From Acholeplasmataceae bacterium UBA6190 (GTDB lineage Bacteria > Bacillota_I > Bacilli_A > Acholeplasmatales > Acholeplasmataceae), in assembly GCA_002422045.1 (NCBI GenBank), contig DITG01000024.1:1-21171 (forward strand): 21,171 nucleotides of DNA, read 5' to 3'. Both the position numbers and the translations under genes were made by a program. The notes beneath the pieces were generated by a model. The model did no database searches. It had not been told where the DNA came from and was given only the letters and a program-made list of their open reading frames with translations. The first letter of the stretch is position 1. Every line of letters starts with the position of its first letter. This document shows, piece after piece, positions 4,919 through 13,285 of the stretch.

Positions 4919-7684
4919 ATGAAGAAAAAAATGTTATTGTTTGTCATCTTACTGATGGGGGTCATGCTCTTCGGTGGCATCGGTTCATCACCATCGCTTT
5001 ATGCGGCGGATGAAGAAAATCCAAGAACCATCAAAGAAAATAGCACCCATGTGCTTGGTAATGTCAATGAGCCTATTGATCTGACATCCATCAATGTGTC
5101 TGGCACATTCGGTGAAATCAAACTCAATCAGGCAACCTTGACGAGTACGAATCCTGCTGTGACGATTACTGCAAATTCAGTGACCATCAGTCAAAAGGGA
5201 ACTTTCCCTGTCAATTTCAGTTATCAGAGCACCAACTGGACACTCTACTTCTTCATCAAATTGGCATCGGAAACCGAATATGTCATCTATGAAGAAAATT
5301 TCGATTATCCAAGTGGCGCGATTCCGAACACTTTGCAGCGCTTTAACAATTTAGGTGTAGCCGGTGGCTCTGCAGCCATTGACAATGGCAGACTACTGCT
5401 TTCTGCCTATACCATTGTCTTATTCCCTGCTTACCTTCAAGGATTCACCAACTATATCATCGAAGCTGACATGAGAATGACCACTGCAGCCAATGCATCA
5501 CGGTGGACATCTGTGATGTACCGCTATTCGACTGAAAACTATTTCCAGATGGCGATCCGTCAGGATGCCACAGCTGCCAATGGTGTTGAATTCGCCAAAC
5601 GTGTCTCAGGTGGTTGGAATGTTGCTAAGACTGCTGCTTATTCAGAAGCACTGGCAACCAACAAGACCTATCGTCTCAAAGTCGATTTAAAGGATACGAC
5701 AGTCAACCAATACATTGATAACAACCTGGTCATGACTTATGATTCTGCATTTGAATATAAGTATGGCAGAATCGGTGTCCAAGCAGATAATGCGACGGTC
5801 TATTATGACAACATCAGAATCACACTGCCTGAAGATTATGTCGAAGTCGAACGTTACCAGTTCAAATCGGTTGTCGATGTGTTCCAGCCGACTACAGGTA
5901 TCGTTGCACCTGCAACTGTCCCTGTTTGGGTCAATACAGCAGCACAACTCGACACATTCCAAAACGCAGTACGTCCATCAACAGCCATTTTCAGAATCAA
6001 CAGCAATCTTGATGTCGTTGACAAAGATGGTGTTGTGCTTTCTAACGTCTACGATGCGTTGATTGCTGTCGATGGCAAAGTCATTCCCGCATTCTATACC
6101 AATGATGTCGATACGGCAACCGCGATTGGGGACTTGCTGAAGAGCTACAGCATCTTAGATGTCTTTGTGATGTCACATAACGAAGATGTCATCCCAGCAG
6201 CAAGACTTGCTCATAGCGTCATCCGTGGCGTCCTCTTCTTCGAATTCGAAGGCAAGACTGAGTTTACAACCGATGATCTCTTATCCATCAGACGGAAAAC
6301 CAACAGCAGCCAAGCGGTTGCCGCGGTTCTCCCTGTCGAATTGGTCAAGCGAGCAGATGTCGAATACCTACAGCAACGTGCCATGACTGTCTGGGTACAG
6401 GCAAATGATGATAAGGTCAGCCACTATCAAGCGATTTTAAGTGGTGCGAATGGCATCATCACACAAACCTTTGTCCAACTCTATTCCAAATATGGTTCCT
6501 TCCCACAAAACACACACGTCAGACGTCCTATGATGATTGCACACAGAGGCTTGTATGCTGGTGCAGCTGGATCTTCAGCTCCGGAAAACACCATTGAAGC
6601 GGCTTTGGAAGCCGTTCAAAAGGGTGCAGATATTCTAGAACTTGATGTGCATCTAACTGCTGATTATGAGGTTGTCGTCATTCATGATGCCACCACACAG
6701 CGTACGGCACCACTGTTCCCATCTTTATCCATTTCCACGGCAACACTCGCACAACTGAAAGCGATCAACTTAATTGATCCCAATGGTGGCAGAGAAAACT
6801 TGAAGATTCCGACACTGGGTGAATATTTTGAAGCACTCAAAGGCTCCGGCGCTGTCATCTATATTGAAATCAAACCTACTTCACAGCTTCTGGTTGAAAG
6901 TGTCGCTGCACTCATCGAACAATATGACATGTATGAAGAAGCTGCAGTCATCACGTTCAGTGCTCAAAACATCATGTTTATGAATTCAGCATATCCTGAT
7001 ATTTCGAATGGTCTTCTGACTTCTTCAGTATTGAATGCAAATTCGACTGAAACATCATTATCCAACACATTCTCAACCGTCGTTCCGATCAAGAGCACGC
7101 TCAATCCGAACTTTGGCGCACTCACTTCCCAATACATCAACGCGATTGTACATCGCGGCATAACCGTATGGCCATGGACACTCAATGATTTCCCTGTCTT
7201 GAATGCCTATTACAATTACGGTGTCGGTGGAATCACGACTGATCATATCGGATATTATCAGGATACTTACAACAGACTCACTGTCTTGAATCCAGTCGTT
7301 TCTGTTGACTATGAAGATGCCGTCGGATTCAAAGTCCTTGCACAAATCGAGACACCCAATGGCACCATTTATCCATATGCACCGAAACTCTCCATTATCG
7401 ATAATGGTGGTACAGGTGCAATCTTCGATGACAACGGTAATCTCTTATCCTTTGAGAAAGCCGGAACACTCGTCATGATGACCCAGTTCACATCCTATCT
7501 CCCAGATGGCACCAAGATCGAACTGGTTTCCGATCTGATCACCTTGACCATTTTGGAAATGCCTGCTGTTGAAGAACCTGTCACACCTGCAATCGCCATC
7601 TGGATTGCTACAGGCGGATCTGTTGCAGCACTGGGTGGTATCGCAGCATTCCTGTTTTTGAAGAAAAAAAGAATTGTGGTTTAA
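4919..7684 (+). CDS. Membrane-anchored surface protein: lectin-like domain, degenerate barrel and GDPD domain
   Basis: This 921-residue exported protein starts at the ATG with GAGG 5 nt upstream. It has a signal peptide (1-30, cut near LYAA/DEEN) and an Ig-like region (about 38-117). A concanavalin/LamG-like jelly roll (about 121-303: EENFDY, GRIGVQADNATVYYDNIRI) follows. Residues 317-525 resemble a degenerate GDPD barrel, with MTVWVQANDD and GANGIIT echoing ITVWPWTLND and GVGGITT of the real one. A complete GDPD domain spans about 537-782, with His542-Arg543, Glu556-Asn557, Glu574, Asp576, His589, Glu650 and Lys652. Next come an Ig-like segment (790-880), one membrane helix (890-914) and the tail KKKRIVV. 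GDPDs hydrolyse glycerophosphodiesters to glycerol-3-phosphate and an alcohol; here it would act outside the cell. It is 41 bp upstream of the lipoprotein gene, so probably one operon, under the twin operators. Confidence 0.88.
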   Translation: MKKKMLLFVILLMGVMLFGGIGSSPSLYAADEENPRTIKENSTHVLGNVNEPIDLTSINVSGTFGEIKLNQATLTSTNPAVTITANSVTISQKGTFPVNFSYQSTNWTLYFFIKLASETEYVIYEENFDYPSGAIPNTLQRFNNLGVAGGSAAIDNGRLLLSAYTIVLFPAYLQGFTNYIIEADMRMTTAANASRWTSVMYRYSTENYFQMAIRQDATAANGVEFAKRVSGGWNVAKTAAYSEALATNKTYRLKVDLKDTTVNQYIDNNLVMTYDSAFEYKYGRIGVQADNATVYYDNIRITLPEDYVEVERYQFKSVVDVFQPTTGIVAPATVPVWVNTAAQLDTFQNAVRPSTAIFRINSNLDVVDKDGVVLSNVYDALIAVDGKVIPAFYTNDVDTATAIGDLLKSYSILDVFVMSHNEDVIPAARLAHSVIRGVLFFEFEGKTEFTTDDLLSIRRKTNSSQAVAAVLPVELVKRADVEYLQQRAMTVWVQANDDKVSHYQAILSGANGIITQTFVQLYSKYGSFPQNTHVRRPMMIAHRGLYAGAAGSSAPENTIEAALEAVQKGADILELDVHLTADYEVVVIHDATTQRTAPLFPSLSISTATLAQLKAINLIDPNGGRENLKIPTLGEYFEALKGSGAVIYIEIKPTSQLLVESVAALIEQYDMYEEAAVITFSAQNIMFMNSAYPDISNGLLTSSVLNANSTETSLSNTFSTVVPIKSTLNPNFGALTSQYINAIVHRGITVWPWTLNDFPVLNAYYNYGVGGITTDHIGYYQDTYNRLTVLNPVVSVDYEDAVGFKVLAQIETPNGTIYPYAPKLSIIDNGGTGAIFDDNGNLLSFEKAGTLVMMTQFTSYLPDGTKIELVSDLITLTILEMPAVEEPVTPAIAIWIATGGSVAALGGIAAFLFLKKKRIVV

Positions 7685-7725
7685 ACGCGTTATCGCGAAA
7701 ACATAAAATTTATGGAGGTCTATGC

Positions 7726-10700
7726 ATGAAAAAAGTTTTATACACGCTTTTTCTGATCCTTGTTTCACTGGCACTTGTTGCCTGTGAAAACACGCCGACC
7801 CCCGAACCGACACCGGAACCGACGCCTACTCCTGAAGTAGACACAGTCGCTCCGCTTCTGTTTGGTGTGACGGATATCGTCGTTGATCAGGGTGACACCA
7901 TTTTCACGTTGCTTTCGGGCATCACTGCGATTGACAATGTCGATGGCACCATCACGTCAAGAATCACGACGTCAGGCACATTTGACATCAATGTCATTGG
8001 TACTTATACAGTCACCTATTCTGTTTCTGACTTGGCTGGTAATACAACCACCAGAACTCGTCAGATCATTGTCAGAGAAAAACCAAAAGATGAACTCTAT
8101 CTCATCAACGGCGATTTCTCAGAACCTCTTTCAGGCTCATGGACTCATTGGGCTGGCGAAGGCGGAGCAAGTACAGCAACCATCGTTGAAGGTGTCTTGC
8201 AGTACAACATCACTGCTGTTGGCGGACAGTGGTGGTCTAACCAGTTCTCTCAACCTAACTTGAAGATCACTCAGGGTAAGAACTACAAACTCGTCTTCGA
8301 TGCGAAGGCTGATATTGCCAGAGGTATGGTTGTCAAACTCGAAAACTCTGCCTATATTGGATATCTCGAAGAAAATGTCATGCTCACCAATGAATGGGCA
8401 AGATACGAACTCGAATTCTTTGTTACGATGGATTCAATCACCAATGGTAAGTTAATCTTTGGTGGTGGTACAATGGCGGGTCGTTTGGAAAATGCCAATG
8501 CACTCACGATCATCTATCTGGACAATGTCCAATTTGAAGAAATCGAAGTTTCAGAGGATACAACGCCACCTGTCATTACAGGCGCAACCAACAAGACGAT
8601 TGCAACTGGCGAAGCCTTTGATCCACTTGAAGGTGTGACCGTTTCTGATAATCAGGACATCACCTTAACACCTGCAGACATTGTGATCACAGGTACTGTG
8701 AACAATGCAGTTGTCGGTGAATATATCCTCACTTATGTCTTAACCGATGAATCTGGTAATTCTGTCACTGTCACCAGAACAATTACTGTTGTTTCCGGTT
8801 TAGTCCCATCCACTTGGCTGATTGTCAATGGAGATTTCTCGACTGAACAATTAACACCCATGGCACAACCAGCAACCACAGGTTGGGGTTGGCATGGTGC
8901 TGGCGTATTTTCTGCACAGATCAAGGATGGCGTTGCGAAGATTGTTGTCGAAGAACTAGGCACAACTCCGTTTGGCGTTCAATTCTACCTACAAAACCGT
9001 GAAATCGTCCAAGGTCATATCTACCGTATTTCTTTCGATGCGAAAGCCGATATCGCTCGTCCGATCCAGATCGCTTTGGAAGAAGGTACATCCAGAAGAT
9101 TTGATATCATCGTTGATATTGATACCGAATGGGATACTTATGTCATTGAATTCCAGCACATCTTGCCAGGATATGCGACTGGTAAGTTCGCATTCTTCTT
9201 GGGTCTAGTTGGAACGACTTCAGTGCCAACAACGATTTATCTGGATAACGTCACAGTAGAAACCATCGAAGCGATTGTCGATACTGCAGCTCCAGTCTTA
9301 CGCGGTGTTGATGATATGGTCATCAAGCAAGGTTTCGCATTCAACCCTATGGCAAACGTTACCTTATTCGATGCAGTCGATAAGGATCTCGGTTTATCCG
9401 ATATCGTGGTCACAGGCACTGTCGATACTGCAACCACTGGTGAATATACACTGACCTATACCGTTGAAGATGCTTCCGGAAATATTGCAGTGTACAACAG
9501 AATCATCCACGTGGTCGATGCGGCATCGATTCTCCCATCTACATTCTTTGTCTTAAATGGTGATTTCTCAACCGATCAACTCACTCCGATTGCGCAACCC
9601 GCAACCACCGGTTGGGGTTGGCATGGTGCTGGAACCTTTACAGTGGCCATTGAAAACGGCATCATGACTCAGGTCATTACCAATGTCGGCACTGTTCCTC
9701 ATGGCACACAGTTCTATCAACAAAACAGAATCATCGAATCTCAAGCGATTTATAAGATTACTTATGATGCCAAGGTTGATCTCGCACGTTCAATACGTCT
9801 ATCCCTTGAAGCAGGTACCACTGTCCAATGGTTTGAAATTGTAAACTTAACGACAGAATGGGCGACTTACACTTCATACATCTATGTACCAGCAGCTGGA
9901 TTTGCAACTGGTAAGTTTGCGTTCTTCGCAGGTTTGGTCGAAGCGACTTCTCCTGCAACCACATTCTACCTAGACAATATCTCCATCGAACTCGTCGGCT
10001 ACATCAAGGATGAAACACCTCCGATGATCACCGGTGCTACCGATGTTCAAATCGATTCTGGTATCGCATTCGATCCACTCTTGGGTGTGAAGGTCTTTGA
10101 TTTGATTGACAAGTCATTGACGCCACAATCGATTGTCATCACAGGCACAGTCAATGTTGATGTTCCTGGTGATTATCCACTCGTTTATACACTGACTGAC
10201 CGTCAAGGCAATGTCACTGTCGTCAACAGAATGGTCATTGTCAAGGAAGCAGGCGGCGGACTGCCCAATGCATTCAAGCTTGTGAACTCAGACTTCGAAA
10301 TCGATCAACTTACTCCGATGGCACAGCCTGCAACAACCGGTTGGGGTTGGCATGGTAGTGGTTCATTCAATACCGAAATCAAGGATGGCGTTGCCAAGAT
10401 TGATATTTTCGAAACTTGGACACAATTCTTCGGTAATCAGTTCTACATGCAAAACCGTTCACTGACTCAAGGTCATATCTATCAGATCAGATTCATGGCG
10501 AAGGCTGACATCCCACGTCCGATCCAAGTGAATTTTGAAACTGCAGGATCCGGATTTGTCGCATATTTCAACCTAACTACGGAATGGGCAGAATATGTTT
10601 ATGAATACGAACACAAGACAGCAAGCGTCACTAACGTCAAGTTCGGATTCTATATTGGCAATATCCAAGGTTATTCAGCGCCGACAACCGTTTATTTAGA

Positions 10701-11775
10701 TGATATCGTCGTTGACCGTTTACTCGAATTATCCGCAGACACTGTCGCACCACAAGTCTGGGGTGCCAACCCAACCATTTGGAAACAAGGCTTTGCCTTT
10801 GATCCGATGTTAGGTATCAGAGTCTATGACCATGTCGATAAGACTTTACTGCCTGCTGATGTTGTTGTCACAGGTACTGTCGATACCAACGTTCCAGGCG
10901 ATTACACCGTGACTTACACCTTAGAAGACGCAGCAGGCAATGTTGCTATCCACAACCGTGTGGTCACTGTACAAGCGGTTGCAGGATTTGTAGATCCTAG
11001 AATCGTCTTTGTCGATGGTAACTTCGAAGCGCAGACAGCGATTACCAACCTGGATGCCAACAATGGTTGGACACTCAAGGCTGGCACAGGTACAGGTACA
11101 TGGACTCCTCATCAGTTCGTGGATGGTCACTTAGAAATCGGCATTACCTTTGTCGGTACTGTGCCTCATTCCATCCAATTCTTCCAAAGAAATGCATTCA
11201 ACATGGAAAGCAATGCAACCTATGTCTTGACCTTCAGAGCGAAAGCTGATGTTGCTAGAGACATTCGCGCGATTGTTGAAAATGCTGCAAGCAACCTGTT
11301 TACAAACCTCACCATGAAGCAAATTGAACTCACCACCGAATGGCAGACATTCGAAGTTGTGCTGCACAACTCACTCATGGCAACCAATGATGCGAAGATC
11401 GGCTTCTTCTTAGGTCTGATCGAAGCTGACAAACCAGAACGCAGTGCAGCAACCAAGGTTTACTTTGATGATGTCTCAGTCACTTTGGTTGGCTACATCA
11501 AGGATACCGATGGTCCACGCATGTGGGCAGCGCCAGGCACTGTGGTTCAAAATGCAGTGTTCAATCCTTTAACTGGTATCAAGTTTGGCGATTTCGCGAA
11601 GGGTCCATCCATCGTGATCTCCAGTGCTACCGAAGGTCTTGTGACACTTAATGCCGGTGTTTACACCATCAATACGGCAACCGTTGGCACATACACCTTG
11701 ATTTACACGCTCACTGACCATTATGGCAACGTCACCGTTTACGAACGTGTCTTAACGGTTACAGCACCCGCTTAA
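7726..11775 (+). CDS. Giant modular lipoprotein: six DUF5011-type Ig-like and five CBM-like domains
   Basis: This 1349-residue lipoprotein has a signal peptide and lipobox LVAC (lipidated Cys20), a Pro/Thr/Glu linker (22-37), and then strictly alternating modules. DUF5011/HYR-like Ig domains lie at about 40-116, 278-356, 519-598, 762-839, 1005-1083 and 1260-1347, each with patterns such as 'D..PP.ITGA', 'DP..GV.V.D' and 'G.Y.LTY...D..GN'. CBM4/9-like jelly rolls lie at about 126-272, 364-515, 607-757, 850-998 and 1093-1256, with NGDFS at the start, 'AKADIAR' in the middle and YLDN at the end. The middle three CBMs share QPATTGWGWHG, whose tryptophans could stack on sugars. No catalytic domain is seen, so it is an adhesin or glycan-capture protein of the outer membrane face. 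GGAGG lies 7 nt before the ATG. It shares the operon and operators of the GDPD gene and ends at a strong terminator. Confidence 0.88.
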   Translation: MKKVLYTLFLILVSLALVACENTPTPEPTPEPTPTPEVDTVAPLLFGVTDIVVDQGDTIFTLLSGITAIDNVDGTITSRITTSGTFDINVIGTYTVTYSVSDLAGNTTTRTRQIIVREKPKDELYLINGDFSEPLSGSWTHWAGEGGASTATIVEGVLQYNITAVGGQWWSNQFSQPNLKITQGKNYKLVFDAKADIARGMVVKLENSAYIGYLEENVMLTNEWARYELEFFVTMDSITNGKLIFGGGTMAGRLENANALTIIYLDNVQFEEIEVSEDTTPPVITGATNKTIATGEAFDPLEGVTVSDNQDITLTPADIVITGTVNNAVVGEYILTYVLTDESGNSVTVTRTITVVSGLVPSTWLIVNGDFSTEQLTPMAQPATTGWGWHGAGVFSAQIKDGVAKIVVEELGTTPFGVQFYLQNREIVQGHIYRISFDAKADIARPIQIALEEGTSRRFDIIVDIDTEWDTYVIEFQHILPGYATGKFAFFLGLVGTTSVPTTIYLDNVTVETIEAIVDTAAPVLRGVDDMVIKQGFAFNPMANVTLFDAVDKDLGLSDIVVTGTVDTATTGEYTLTYTVEDASGNIAVYNRIIHVVDAASILPSTFFVLNGDFSTDQLTPIAQPATTGWGWHGAGTFTVAIENGIMTQVITNVGTVPHGTQFYQQNRIIESQAIYKITYDAKVDLARSIRLSLEAGTTVQWFEIVNLTTEWATYTSYIYVPAAGFATGKFAFFAGLVEATSPATTFYLDNISIELVGYIKDETPPMITGATDVQIDSGIAFDPLLGVKVFDLIDKSLTPQSIVITGTVNVDVPGDYPLVYTLTDRQGNVTVVNRMVIVKEAGGGLPNAFKLVNSDFEIDQLTPMAQPATTGWGWHGSGSFNTEIKDGVAKIDIFETWTQFFGNQFYMQNRSLTQGHIYQIRFMAKADIPRPIQVNFETAGSGFVAYFNLTTEWAEYVYEYEHKTASVTNVKFGFYIGNIQGYSAPTTVYLDDIVVDRLLELSADTVAPQVWGANPTIWKQGFAFDPMLGIRVYDHVDKTLLPADVVVTGTVDTNVPGDYTVTYTLEDAAGNVAIHNRVVTVQAVAGFVDPRIVFVDGNFEAQTAITNLDANNGWTLKAGTGTGTWTPHQFVDGHLEIGITFVGTVPHSIQFFQRNAFNMESNATYVLTFRAKADVARDIRAIVENAASNLFTNLTMKQIELTTEWQTFEVVLHNSLMATNDAKIGFFLGLIEADKPERSAATKVYFDDVSVTLVGYIKDTDGPRMWAAPGTVVQNAVFNPLTGIKFGDFAKGPSIVISSATEGLVTLNAGVYTINTATVGTYTLIYTLTDHYGNVTVYERVLTVTAPA
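8557..10743 (+). repeat. Tandem 729-bp coding repeats within the lipoprotein gene
   Basis: Three consecutive Ig-plus-CBM units recur with a period of 729 bp (243 codons). The nearly identical stretch GGTTGGGGTTGGCATGGT begins at 8881, 9610 and 10339, exactly 729 bp apart each time. The outer units (first and fifth CBM) are more diverged and of different length. This indicates growth by unit duplication. Confidence 0.8.
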
Positions 11776-11807
11776 TACTGACAGGTCTTTCCTCCTGTTT
11801 CGTATAG

Positions 11808-11849
11808 AAAAGGATGACTCGGAGAATTCCGAATCATCCTTTTCATTTT
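11808..11849 (+). terminator. Strong, probably bidirectional terminator
   Basis: A 15-bp stem with one mismatch (11808-11822 with 11829-11843) encloses a 6-nt loop. It is flanked by an A-run on the left and T-rich sequence on the right, so it can stop the lipoprotein operon on the plus strand and transcripts arriving from the kinase gene on the minus strand. Confidence 0.85.
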
Positions 11850-11854
11850 GGGCA

Positions 11855-11877
11855 AAGAAAAAAGGCAATTACGCCTT
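11855..11877 (-). terminator. Weak hairpin at the end of the nucleoside kinase gene
   Basis: AAGGC (11862-11866) pairs with GCCTT (11873-11877) and is followed on the minus strand by a T-run. The stem overlaps the stop codon of the kinase gene. It is short and probably only assists the larger hairpin at 11808-11843. Confidence 0.4.
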
Positions 11878-12480
11878 CTTTTGAGTGGACTTGATAGCAG
11901 CAAGCGATGCTTCAAAGACTTGATCTTCAGACATGCCGTTCGTGTTGATCACGAGATAAGGGATTTCATAGACTGAGCATTGTGCCTTGACTTTGACGGT
12001 ATAGTCTTGGAGAAGATTGTAGAAATAATCTTTGTTTTTGTCAAAGTTTTCAATTTCTTGTTGTCTTCCTCTGTTCATGACACGGTCTCTGAAATGCTCC
12101 CAGTCAACATCTAAGATGATGTATAAATCAGGTTTCTTGATCTGGTTCATGTACGCATGGAAGACACCGTTGTACATGTTCATGATGGTTGGCATGGATT
12201 TTAAGTTATGCTGTGCGAAGAGCCAGTGTTCAACCAAGTCGCGGTCAACGATGAAGTCGCCATTGTATTTTTGCTGATTGAGCCAGTGATTGTGAATGAA
12301 ATAGATCTGGAGTAGCATTTCGACATTGGATTTCTGTTCGTAAAGCCATTTCAGAAGGGTATTGAAGACTTCATCATCTTTCTCGAACTCTTCCATCACA
12401 GGGAGATTCAGTGCTTTGCCCAGTCTGTTGACTAACGTGGATTTGCCGGATGCGATCATACCGCCAACGGAGATTTTCAT
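11869..12480 (-). CDS. Deoxynucleoside kinase (dGK/dCK/dAK family)
   Basis: This 203-residue cytosolic kinase phosphorylates deoxynucleosides with ATP in nucleotide salvage. It has the P-loop GGMIASGKST (6-15), the family's catalytic/arginine motif as VDRDLVEHWLFA (78-89, the position of 'DRS...' in relatives), and an arginine-rich lid RDRVMNRGRQQEIE (131-144). Length and motifs match the bacterial dGK/dCK group common in Firmicutes and Mollicutes; whether it prefers dA, dG or dC cannot be decided. GGAAGG lies 8 nt before the ATG. It is the second gene of an operon with the cytosolic GDPD gene, 19 bp apart. Together with the surface nuclease at 18178 it would suit an organism that salvages nucleosides from external DNA, which is inference. 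Confidence 0.88.
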   Translation of the reverse strand: MKISVGGMIASGKSTLVNRLGKALNLPVMEEFEKDDEVFNTLLKWLYEQKSNVEMLLQIYFIHNHWLNQQKYNGDFIVDRDLVEHWLFAQHNLKSMPTIMNMYNGVFHAYMNQIKKPDLYIILDVDWEHFRDRVMNRGRQQEIENFDKNKDYFYNLLQDYTVKVKAQCSVYEIPYLVINTNGMSEDQVFEASLAAIKSTQKKA

Positions 12481-12499
12481 AAGTGATGCCTTCCTTTTT

Positions 12500-13183
12500 T
12501 TAGAGTTTGTCTGTGGTCAGATAGTCAATGCCCAGGGATTCGAGTTTGAGTGCTTCTTTGGGGTCATTGACGGTCCATGCGGCAATCTTGAATCCTTCAT
12601 TTTTAAGACGATTCACCCATTTTGGACTGATATAGTCTTTCGATAATGAGAAATCCAAGTGGTTCACTCTACAGTCATAAATCGTTTCATCATCAATCTC
12701 ATCAGCAAGCAGTTGGAGATCAGCCGATGTGAGCGCACGCAAGTACTTGAGATAGTTGATGTTGAATGAAATGATGATGTATGAAAGTGATGCATAGTTG
12801 TCTAGAATGTTGATCAGATCAGAGAGTTGTGTGATGTCATGAACGCGTTTGATTTCGATCACGGCTGTCTTGTTGTGATAACTGCAAATATCTAAATAAT
12901 CTGAAAGGAGTGGAATCCGTAAGGTCTCGTATTTTTTGATGTTATATCCGTTGATGATAGGATATGAGGATGCTTCCAGATAGGTTAAGTCTTTTAAATC
13001 CTTGGTGATCCCATTCATGCGTTTCAAGTCATCATCATGGAAGATGACGAACTTTCCGTCTTTGGTGGTCTGAACATCTGTTTCGATACCGAAATAGCGT
13101 TGTTCTGTTGCTGCCAGTTCAAATGCGGGGATTGTATTTTCTGGAGCTTGTGAGGATAAACCTCTGTGTGCGATATACTTCAT
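12500..13183 (-). CDS. Cytosolic glycerophosphodiester phosphodiesterase
   Basis: This 227-residue single-domain GDPD is of usual length for the short bacterial (UgpQ-like) form and lacks a signal peptide. The full catalytic set is visible: IAHRG (His6, Arg7), PENT (Glu15, Asn16), IETDV (Glu34, Asp36), FHDD (His49), IEIK (Glu108, Lys110) and the closing AAWTVND and DYLTTD strands. It hydrolyses glycerophosphodiesters such as deacylated phospholipids to glycerol-3-phosphate plus an alcohol. Its partner in the window is the exported GDPD at 4919, so the cell has one enzyme on each side of the membrane. GAGG lies 6 nt upstream of the ATG. It is transcribed from the promoter at 13220-13228 and is followed by the kinase gene. 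Confidence 0.9.
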   Translation of the reverse strand: MKYIAHRGLSSQAPENTIPAFELAATEQRYFGIETDVQTTKDGKFVIFHDDDLKRMNGITKDLKDLTYLEASSYPIINGYNIKKYETLRIPLLSDYLDICSYHNKTAVIEIKRVHDITQLSDLINILDNYASLSYIIISFNINYLKYLRALTSADLQLLADEIDDETIYDCRVNHLDFSLSKDYISPKWVNRLKNEGFKIAAWTVNDPKEALKLESLGIDYLTTDKL

Positions 13184-13219
13184 ACATAACCTCGTCCGGT
13201 GACGGATTTATCTTTTTCT

Positions 13220-13228
13220 ATTGTAGCA
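13220..13228 (-). promoter_or_regulatory. Extended -10 promoter of the GDPD-kinase operon
   Basis: The minus strand carries TGCTACAAT about 37 bp upstream of the GDPD start. The -35 region is poor, as expected when an extended -10 is used. Confidence 0.5.
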
Positions 13229-13285
13229 TAAAATAAGTATTTATGAAAGCATCCAAATACGGATTCATGATTTATGCTTCAAAGT

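Noticed and set aside
7686..7697. CGCGTTATCGCG in the gap between the two surface-protein genes, considered as a further operator
   Set aside because: It is not CG-centred and does not share the TTTTC half-site; at most it is a small mRNA hairpin.
7445..7813. Minus-strand 122-codon frame opposite the GDPD gene end and lipoprotein start
   Set aside because: It is cysteine- and histidine-rich noise opposite two clear genes, and it runs across an intergenic ribosome binding site of the opposite strand.
8881..10356. Regularly spaced identical short repeats, which could suggest a CRISPR-like array
   Set aside because: The spacing is 729 bp, the copies are in frame inside one long gene, and the sequence between them is homologous, so they are protein module repeats.
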